Positions 18,501 through 20,415 of a stretch of 20,415 bases of DNA are shown in pieces; position 1 is the stretch's first letter; each line of letters begins with the position of its first letter. The notes under the pieces are model-generated. The model did no database searches, was not told the DNA's origin, and was given only the letters and a program-made list of their open reading frames with translations. The position numbers and the translations under genes are program-made. This DNA is from Plakobranchus ocellatus (taxonomy: Eukaryota; Mollusca; Gastropoda; Plakobranchidae). The DNA lies in the NCBI GenBank assembly GCA_019648995.1, contig BLXT01004580.1, positions 2,434,171 to 2,454,585 on the forward strand, written 5' to 3'.

Positions 18501-19467
18501 GATTGAAGGAATTGGTCCTGCCCCAGATTATCCCAAGTTTGCTTAAAATCACTATCAGCCTTCCAAGTACTGCCATCCTAAGTTACTTGGAGGTGGTTTC
18601 CCAGTGCGGAAATCCTTCCATCTATTGTCCATAGATTTCTTTTTTTAGTGTAAAGTTGGAAGTCTCACCATAGATAGGATTAGAAAGCTGCACTAAAAAG
18701 CTTGTGATCTTAAAAAGTAATGGCCCTGTTTCGTTTTTTCCCACCCCGACTTTTATATATAGCTATATTATCCCATATAGCTCTATCTTCATAAGCTATC
18801 AACGAAATGAAGAGGTCGCAGGCCAAGTTATAATGCCGAAAATAGTACTATTTTCACACAAAATGTACACAATTGGCACTTTCTTTACTATATATACGGT
18901 TGGGGGCAATCAGTCACTTCCAACGTACGGATACGGCTATATTGATATAAAATTGTGGAGGCACTCAGTTATCCCCAACGTACAGATACGACAGTAAAAA
19001 CATCTTGTACGGATAGGGTTAAAGGCAGGCACATATATGGGCCTATCCTATTGCCCTAAATTTTGCTTTGTGTTCGTATTCATGTGATGATAATGGGATA
19101 TCTTTCCATTTATGAAAGTAGCCTTTGAAGGCCATGGTTACTCACCTTGAATTTCTAAATAATGGTGAACTATTCATACTCAGGCATCACAAAAGATCAA
19201 ATTTCACCTTCCAAGCATACTAACTTTACCTTTTTGTAAGACATGTTAATTGATTATCACACAAATCAGAAATGTTCTACCAAAGCAATGCATCACTAAG
19301 GCATTGTGAATTAAAATATATACTCATCAATTCTGTTAATCTTATTTTGCAGTTTCTATGTGTGGGAGATAATGCACAGCACTATCAAAAAGATGAGCAG
19401 ACATGTAGACCAGCTCCAACAGGAAGTGGACAATGCCCATGACAAGCAGGAAGCTGCCAAACGCAAG
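483..19467 (+). CDS. NCBP1: Nuclear cap-binding protein subunit 1 (CBP80), 20 internal coding exons, both ends missing
   Basis: Known role: CBP80 pairs with CBP20 to bind the 7-methylguanosine cap of nascent RNA polymerase II transcripts in the nucleus, supporting splicing, 3' processing, export and the first round of translation. CBP20 contacts the cap; CBP80 is the all-helical scaffold of three MIF4G-like domains. Seen here: 20 exons join to 661 codons without a stop. Relative to the first complete codon (485), a basic cluster RGRKRRR lies at residues 2-8, MIF4G domain 1 spans roughly 15-215, domain 2 about 285-445, and domain 3 from about 460 to the window edge. Near-invariant stretches include [79 protein letters not shown] and WEIMHSTI. 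Nine introns split codons and all nine splits rejoin in frame. Domain limits are approximate and from memory of the family. Confidence 0.95.
626..675. repeat. 25-base perfect tandem duplication
   Basis: The unit beginning TTGTTCATAAAGGGC occurs twice back to back (626-650 and 651-675) with no mismatch, which suggests a recent slippage or duplication event. Confidence 0.95.
959..981. repeat. C12-A11 homopolymer pair
   Basis: Twelve C followed directly by eleven A. This is a likely site of length variation and sequencing error. Confidence 0.9.
2381..2640. repeat. 127-base imperfect tandem duplication
   Basis: Two adjacent copies (about 2381-2507 and 2508-2634, with a few matching bases beyond) align at a constant 127-base offset with only a handful of substitutions. 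Both contain CTTGACAGAAAAGAAAGG and TATAGAGGTATGTTGCTGAT. Neither copy has an open frame. It is either a dimer of a minisatellite or a duplicated fragment of a dispersed repeat. Confidence 0.9.
3688..3788 (+). CDS. NCBP1: NCBP1 exon b: MIF4G domain 1
   Basis: The acceptor is CTTATGCAG ending at 3687. The frame reads [19 protein letters not shown], then [14 protein letters not shown], and ends with TG, the first two bases of a Cys codon (TG|T) completed by the next exon. Donor is GTATTT. The donor was chosen because it restores exactly the six residues that lie between the conserved Cys and Pro in vertebrate NCBP1 (C-TVARLL-P). Reading on past the donor gives a non-homologous tail. Confidence 0.93.
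3789..4346 (+). other. Intron, 558 bases
   Basis: AT-rich, with several long T runs around 4045-4110. It ends in TGTGTTTTTCAG. Nothing else recognisable. Confidence 0.9.
4347..4431 (+). CDS. NCBP1: NCBP1 exon c: MIF4G domain 1
   Basis: The acceptor is TTTTTCAG; the first base T completes the split Cys codon. The frame reads [18 protein letters not shown], then [10 protein letters not shown], and ends in phase 0 at the strong donor GAG|GTAAGT. The conserved core [13 protein letters not shown] is nearly identical across animals. Confidence 0.96.
4432..5215 (+). other. Intron, 784 bases
   Basis: AT-rich, with an A run near 4840-4855 and a TAA/TAAT repeat near 5120-5145. It ends in CTCTCTTTCAG. 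No coding or mobile element signal was recognised. Confidence 0.9.
5216..5287 (+). CDS. NCBP1: NCBP1 exon d: MIF4G domain 1
   Basis: The acceptor is CTCTTTCAG and the donor is ATG|GTAAAT; both ends are phase 0. The 24 residues run [13 protein letters not shown], then [11 protein letters not shown], corresponding to the vertebrate FVEAMIRQLKESLKANNYNEA segment. Confidence 0.94.
5288..5795 (+). other. Intron, 508 bases
   Basis: AT-rich intron ending in GTTCCTACAG. Nothing recognisable in it. Confidence 0.9.
5796..5903 (+). CDS. NCBP1: NCBP1 exon e: MIF4G domain 1
   Basis: The acceptor is TTCCTACAG and the donor is CAG|GTAAGA; both ends are phase 0. The frame reads [20 protein letters not shown], then MFDSFVEV and TLEDNIPQ. 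The FLxDLVNCHV motif is a CBP80 hallmark. An internal GAG|GTAACC at 5876/5877 would also make a fair donor, removing nine codons in frame. Confidence 0.96.
5904..6595 (+). other. Intron, 692 bases
   Basis: It ends in TTTTCCTTTCCAG. The open stretch at 6305-6565 has no recognisable homology and ends before the next exon, so I treat it as chance. Confidence 0.88.
6596..6643 (+). CDS. NCBP1: NCBP1 exon f: 16-codon exon in MIF4G domain 1
   Basis: The shortest exon, flanked by TTTCCAG and TGG|GTAAGT, both phase 0. It encodes [16 protein letters not shown], matching vertebrate VRRDWYVYAFLSSLPW. The usually conserved R-D-W is S-D-I here. Confidence 0.94.
7020..7880 (-). mobile_element. Degenerate non-LTR (LINE) reverse-transcriptase relic, 3' half of ORF2, antisense to the gene
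   Basis: On the minus strand the three frames together follow the order of a LINE reverse transcriptase. There is a YEQTAA-like block (about 7850-7870), KQGCL (7779-7793, the RQGCxLSP box), a LPDLLSL/INRNL block, and YADDTV (7672-7689), the catalytic box with both Asp codons intact. [11 protein letters not shown] follows, then [13 protein letters not shown] (about 7509-7547, the FKYLG box). Further along come DSITSW (7118-7135) and ELWRKIITD (about 7045-7075), both typical of the C-terminal tail. Several stops and frameshifts break it, so it is dead. The block order and the C-terminal DSITSW/LWR motifs are RTE-like, but the clade is not settled. The edges are approximate. Confidence 0.8.
8050..8120. 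repeat. Inverted repeat / hairpin with arms of about 33 bases
   Basis: The left arm (about 8050-8082) and the right arm (about 8088-8120) share ATATCATTTTATAAYGACAA and are flanked by an A run on the left and a T run on the right. Only a few mismatches separate the arms and the loop is about 5 bases. It may be a small MITE or fold-back relic. Confidence 0.8.
8218..8257. repeat. 20-base tandem duplication
   Basis: GAGCTCTTTTCTCACAAC occurs at 8218 and again at 8238, 18 of 20 bases identical. Confidence 0.92.
8381..8454 (+). CDS. NCBP1: NCBP1 exon g: end of MIF4G domain 1
   Basis: The acceptor is TTTATACAG. The frame reads [13 protein letters not shown], then [11 protein letters not shown], and ends with AG of an Arg codon (AG|G). 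Donor is GTGATT. The VGxELxEKK motif matches vertebrate VGKELYEKKDAEM. Confidence 0.94.
8558..8599. repeat. Perfect 15-bp inverted repeat, 12-base loop
   Basis: CTTGTTAGTCACTGC at 8558-8572 is matched exactly by its reverse complement at 8585-8599. A GCCGG repeat lies in the loop region and just upstream. The stem is more GC-rich than the intron around it. Confidence 0.95.
8599..8881. repeat. Fold-back element with CTG/CTA/CAG trinucleotide core
   Basis: Left arm (about 8599-8675) and right arm (about 8805-8881) are inverted copies: both carry GGCATATTCATTT, then ATTTCA, a T-rich TTTTTTACTTTTT block and a CTGCTGCTG run. The centre is a degenerate trinucleotide tract of CTG, CTA, CAG, TAG and AAC units. 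Because of the repeat, both strands are open and would encode low-complexity peptides (poly-Leu, poly-Ser, poly-Cys/Tyr); I do not regard these as genes. Confidence 0.85.
9004..9063. repeat. Short degenerate tandem motif (GGGATTC / GGGCTTTC)
   Basis: AAGGGCTTTC, AAGGGATTCT, AAGGGCTTTCT, TAGGGATTCC and CAGGGATTTC follow one another, an internally repetitive patch of about 10-base units. Confidence 0.7.
10264..10333 (+). CDS. NCBP1: NCBP1 exon h: end of domain 1 and linker to domain 2
   Basis: The acceptor is CCAATTTAG; the first base G completes the split Arg. The frame reads [13 protein letters not shown], then [10 protein letters not shown], and ends in phase 0 at GAG|GTAAAA. It matches vertebrate KRRQKTHVPMLQVW...PQEE. 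Confidence 0.95.
10334..10755 (+). other. Intron, 422 bases
   Basis: AT-rich, ending in TTTTTTTTACTCCAG. No other feature seen. Confidence 0.92.
10756..10971 (+). CDS. NCBP1: NCBP1 exon i: linker and start of MIF4G-like domain 2 (largest exon)
   Basis: The acceptor is TTACTCCAG and the donor is CAG|GTAAAA; both ends are phase 0, 72 codons. It includes [51 protein letters not shown] and DYTDVPQ. These are among the most conserved CBP80 stretches (vertebrate [44 protein letters not shown]). Confidence 0.97.
10972..11312 (+). other. Intron, 341 bases
   Basis: AT-rich intron, ending in TTTTATCTACAG. No other feature seen. Confidence 0.93.
11313..11410 (+). CDS. NCBP1: NCBP1 exon j: MIF4G-like domain 2
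   Basis: The acceptor is TTATCTACAG. The frame reads [19 protein letters not shown], then [13 protein letters not shown], and ends with TG of a split Cys (TG|T). Donor is GTAGGA. The PGSHxIER motif is diagnostic; if the donor is ignored the frame meets TAG two bases later. Confidence 0.95.
11411..12112 (+). other. Intron, 702 bases
   Basis: A (GT)8 run lies 12 bases after the donor (about 11423-11438), and an 18-base direct repeat occurs at 11943-11960 and 11979-11996. The intron ends in TTTTATTCTCAG. Confidence 0.9.
11943..11996. repeat. 18-base direct repeat, two copies 36 bases apart
   Basis: GACCTTAATCTTAGAAAA occurs at 11943 and 11979 without mismatch, separated by 18 bases of related AT-rich sequence. 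Confidence 0.9.
12113..12176 (+). CDS. NCBP1: NCBP1 exon k: MIF4G-like domain 2
   Basis: The acceptor is TTATTCTCAG; the first T completes Cys. The frame reads [21 protein letters not shown], ending phase 0 at the donor GAA|GTGAGT. It matches vertebrate [22 protein letters not shown] almost residue for residue. Confidence 0.96.
12177..12726 (+). other. Intron, 550 bases
   Basis: AT-rich, ending in TTTATCTCATCAACAG. Nothing else recognisable. Confidence 0.92.
12727..12837 (+). CDS. NCBP1: NCBP1 exon l: MIF4G-like domain 2
   Basis: The acceptor is ATCAACAG. The frame reads [16 protein letters not shown], then [15 protein letters not shown] and TSMPEV. The exon end is ambiguous by three bases: GAA|GTA|GTA offers donors at 12835 and 12838. 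I chose 12838 (GTATCC) because it restores the conserved P-x-V-LAQA junction. Confidence 0.9.
13345..13475. repeat. Degenerate CATACA/TATA microsatellite tract
   Basis: Runs of CATACAC, CATATA, GACATACAT and GTACACATACAT units, imperfectly repeated over about 130 bases. Confidence 0.75.
13519..13553. repeat. (CT)n microsatellite, interrupted
   Basis: TGTCTCTCTTGCTTTCTCTC continuing into CTCCCTCTCTCTC. Confidence 0.85.
13916..13985. repeat. Imperfect 28-29-bp palindrome (stem-loop)
   Basis: The left arm (13916-13944) and right arm (13958-13985) are inverted copies sharing AAATGTT(T)AGCTACT and GTGYCTAGGTG with three or four differences and a loop of about 13 bases. It is too long to be chance in this context and resembles the end of a fold-back or MITE element. 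Confidence 0.85.
14381..14445 (+). CDS. NCBP1: NCBP1 exon m: end of MIF4G-like domain 2
   Basis: The acceptor is TTTGATTAG, and the donor is AAG|GTAAGT. The frame reads [21 protein letters not shown] and ends with AG of a split Arg. It matches vertebrate LAQATEMLYMRLDTMNTTCVDR. Confidence 0.95.
14446..14851 (+). other. Intron, 406 bases
   Basis: AT-rich, ending in CTTCATCACGTATAG. Nothing else recognisable. Confidence 0.92.
14852..14989 (+). CDS. NCBP1: NCBP1 exon n: boundary of domains 2 and 3
   Basis: The acceptor is CACGTATAG; the first G completes Arg. The frame reads [20 protein letters not shown], then [15 protein letters not shown] and [10 protein letters not shown], ending with AG of another split Arg. 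Donor is GTAGGA. The HHLSNFQFRWSWEDW counterpart in vertebrates is nearly invariant. Confidence 0.97.
14990..15319 (+). other. Intron, 330 bases
   Basis: AT-rich, ending in AAATTATCCTCTAG. Nothing else recognisable. Confidence 0.93.
15320..15423 (+). CDS. NCBP1: NCBP1 exon o: start of MIF4G-like domain 3
   Basis: The acceptor is TATCCTCTAG; the first A completes Arg (AG|A). The frame reads [18 protein letters not shown], then [16 protein letters not shown], and ends with G of a split Gly. Donor is GTTAGT. It matches vertebrate RLSYHQRILDIVPPTFSAL and the KYGDE segment. Confidence 0.94.
15424..15682 (+). other. Intron, 259 bases (shortest)
   Basis: AT-rich; ends in TTAAATTTCTTAG. A GGTGGGGGG run follows shortly after the donor region (about 15490). 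Confidence 0.93.
15683..15808 (+). CDS. NCBP1: NCBP1 exon p: MIF4G-like domain 3
   Basis: The acceptor is AATTTCTTAG; GA completes the split Gly (G|GA). The frame reads [19 protein letters not shown], then [17 protein letters not shown] and NGQEN, ending with G of a split Glu. The donor GTGATT was chosen because the next exon begins with AA and continues [11 protein letters not shown]. Reading through instead meets TAG at 15832. The long acidic run of vertebrates (several Asp) is absent here. Confidence 0.92.
15809..16562 (+). other. Intron, 754 bases
   Basis: The donor is followed by nine codons that stay open before a TAG (15832-15834). An AATAAA at 16134-16139 lies 300 bases downstream. 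The acceptor is TTTTTATCAATTTCAG. No repeat or coding signal was recognised. Confidence 0.9.
16563..16662 (+). CDS. NCBP1: NCBP1 exon q: MIF4G-like domain 3
   Basis: The acceptor is ATCAATTTCAG; AA completes Glu. The frame reads [19 protein letters not shown], then [13 protein letters not shown], and ends with AA of a split Lys. Donor is GTAAGG. It matches vertebrate FNPLKIEVFVQTLLHLAAKSF, then SHSFSALAK. Confidence 0.96.
16663..17546 (+). other. Intron, 884 bases
   Basis: AT-rich. A 7-base inverted repeat (CTGATTC at 17028 and GAATCAG at 17044) and an open stretch at 17042-17311 without recognisable homology are the only notable items. The acceptor is TTTTTCTTTTTAACAG. Confidence 0.9.
17547..17640 (+). 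CDS. NCBP1: NCBP1 exon r: MIF4G-like domain 3
   Basis: The acceptor is CTTTTTAACAG; the first A completes Lys. The frame reads [15 protein letters not shown], then [16 protein letters not shown], ending phase 0 at CAG|GTAAAT. It matches the vertebrate KFHEVFKTLAESDEGK and FEVWRNHPQ stretches. Confidence 0.94.
17641..18063 (+). other. Intron, 423 bases
   Basis: AT-rich, ending in TTTGACAATTTCTTGCAG. Nothing else recognisable. Confidence 0.92.
18064..18167 (+). CDS. NCBP1: NCBP1 exon s: MIF4G-like domain 3
   Basis: The acceptor is TTTCTTGCAG. The frame reads [17 protein letters not shown], then [17 protein letters not shown], ending with AG of a split codon. Donor is the unusual GTTGAG. Joining to the next exon gives AG|T, a Ser, where most homologues I recall have Arg or Lys. 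Confidence 0.92.
18215..18480. repeat. Probable dispersed repeat, unclassified
   Basis: The block begins near TTTATCCCTTTCCAACC and ends near CAAAGGGGTTAATCC, short roughly inverted ends. In between are GC-richer words such as AAGCCAGGGG, AAAGGGCCTGG and GATCCGCCATGGC. It has no convincing ORF. Its composition differs from the flanks. Confidence 0.5.
18905..18991. repeat. 32-base imperfect direct repeat, 55-base offset
   Basis: Copies at 18905-18936 and 18960-18991 share GGCA-TCAGT and CCAACGTACRGATACG. A third partial version (TTGTACGGATAGGG) follows near 19006. Confidence 0.8.
19353..19467 (+). CDS. NCBP1: NCBP1 exon t: late MIF4G-like domain 3, start of coiled helix
   Basis: The acceptor is TTATTTTGCAG; the first T completes Ser. 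The frame reads [18 protein letters not shown], then [20 protein letters not shown], and ends in phase 0 at AAG|GTTAAT. The WEIxHSTIxKM motif is invariant in CBP80, and the Gln/Glu/Lys-rich part after it corresponds to the long helix that precedes the C-terminal bundle. The remaining C-terminus is outside the window. Confidence 0.94.
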
Positions 19468-20271
19468 GTTAATTCTCTTGCATTTCACTATCTCCCTGTT
19501 AAGAGAGTTTTTACAACCACTAAGTGCTTGTCATGTTCTCAGTTGCCAACTTGTTTTCCTTAAAGAATCCCCCTATAATAAACACTTAGTTACGAGTAAT
19601 ATTAAAAGTTCCTTTGGTCAACATTTTTGTTCTCTTTGCCACTACCAATTCAATTTGGCGTAGTACAAACACCACAAACAACTGCTTTTTTTTAGAATAA
19701 TTTGCCATATATGGCAAGTATAAATCTGTAATTAGCTCACTGCAAAAAGCCAAATTATAAGTAATCAAATGCTCTCAATCATTTATACGGGGCCCAGTTT
19801 AGAATACAGAACACATGATGGTCATTGCCTCTATAAGGCTTCTAACATTCACACACGTTTCAGCAATATCTTTTATATATGCATACAGTCCCTGTTACCA
19901 TTTTCAGTCCTTCTGTTGTTTAACATAAACTTAACAACTATCCCAAGTGGTTTTTCATAAGTAGGCTCCTTTATAGACAATGTTCAAAGCTATGCCCATT
20001 GAATTAAAAGACAATAATTATTGAAGATACTTGAACTTTTTCAAAAATTAGGTCTAAAATTTAGCATTATTGTTACTTTTCTTTTTCTGTTCCTGCAGTT
20101 TTAGCATTGATTTCACTTGCTGCCTGGTAACAGTGGTGGGCTAAAACCAAAATCCTTACTCTGCTACTTCACCATTAGTGCAATGATGTGTGCAGTAACG
20201 CCAGACCAACAATGAATGTAGAAAAAAAAACTTAAATTTTGAGGAAGAAAGATATGATCAACATTCACTGT

Positions 20272-20273
<2 letters not shown>

Positions 20274-20328
<55 letters not shown>
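20274..20328. repeat. (TA)n microsatellite
   Basis: About 27 uninterrupted TA units, directly joined to the ATC-repeat tail of the retrotransposon to its right. Confidence 0.95.
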
Positions 20329-20330
<2 letters not shown>

Positions 20331-20415
20331 TCATCATCATCATCAGGTGCCTTGCCCCTTGGTGTTGGCGATCATGTCCTTCCAGCTCTCTCGATCCCAG
20401 GATTCCGACAATGCG
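20327..20415 (-). mobile_element. 3' end of a non-LTR (LINE, RTE-like) retrotransposon with (TGA)n tail, cut by the window edge
   Basis: On the minus strand the frame from 20415 reads SESWDRESWKD, then MIANTKGQGT, then TGA (20343-20345). This matches the conserved C-terminal end of LINE ORF2 proteins (the D-R-x-x-W block followed by a short basic tail). The stop codon is itself the first unit of a run of about six TGA repeats. A short microsatellite 3' tail is typical of RTE and CR1 type elements. The reading frame is intact over the visible part, so it may be younger than the relic at 7020-7880. Most of the element, if present, lies to the right. Confidence 0.75.

Larger units (their letters stand above)
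18168..19352 (+). other. Intron, 1185 bases, carrying less AT-rich repeat-like blocks
   Basis: Two blocks (about 18215-18480 and 18735-19040) are less AT-rich than their surroundings and read like dispersed repeats. The second holds a 32-base direct repeat. The stretch 19040-19352 is ordinary intron sequence ending in CTTATTTTGCAG. Confidence 0.85.
19468..20415 (+). other. Intron (5' part), at least 948 bases
   Basis: No further NCBP1 exon is visible. The middle is AT-rich and featureless. Near 20070-20098 there is a textbook pyrimidine tract and CAG followed in frame by TTT TAG, which I treat as a decoy. The right end carries a TA microsatellite and an antisense retrotransposon 3' end. Confidence 0.8.

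Noticed and set aside
1-20415. A novel multi-gene system, tRNA or rRNA genes, or a second protein-coding gene
   Set aside because: Apart from NCBP1 exons and transposon relics nothing on either strand shows conserved coding or RNA-gene structure that I could recognise by eye.

Overview
The window looks like one part of a single animal gene on the + strand. Twenty coding exons between 483 and 19467 can be joined into one uninterrupted 661-residue protein that I recognise as the large nuclear cap-binding subunit, NCBP1 (CBP80). Every junction keeps the reading frame and has GT..AG intron ends. The first exon(s), with the start codon, lie to the left of position 1. The last exons (about 100-130 residues by comparison with the 790-residue vertebrate protein) lie to the right of 20415. 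There is no prokaryotic signature: no operons, no long ORFs, short exons (48-216 bases), and AT-rich introns full of homopolymers and microsatellites.

Organism: an invertebrate metazoan. The wording of the protein (for example the stretches SLPGT, KCTPEE and [12 protein letters not shown]) reads closer to arthropod Cbp80, as I remember it, than to vertebrate NCBP1. Together with the heavy simple-repeat load this makes a crustacean a reasonable guess, but a mollusc or other lophotrochozoan is not excluded. This is an inference.

Layout: 1-482 is intron with CT and TA microsatellites. 483-4431 holds three exons encoding a basic, NLS-like N-terminus and the start of the first MIF4G-type helical domain; the 3.1-kb intron between the first two contains a 127-base tandem duplication. 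5216-8454 holds four exons of the first domain; the 1.7-kb intron at 6644-8380 carries an antisense relic of a non-LTR retrotransposon, including a reverse-transcriptase YADD box. 8455-10263 is an intron with a fold-back element built around CTG/CAG-like trinucleotides. 10264-14989 holds the inter-domain segment and the second MIF4G-like domain; the 1.5-kb intron at 12838-14380 has a long imperfect palindrome and a weak hammerhead-ribozyme-like trace. 15320-19467 holds most of the third domain. 19468-20415 is intron, ending in a second antisense retrotransposon whose ORF stop codon runs directly into a (TGA)n tail.

I found no new multi-gene system. The points of interest are the transposable-element relics, the fold-back structures and a few splice-site ambiguities inside an otherwise conserved housekeeping gene.
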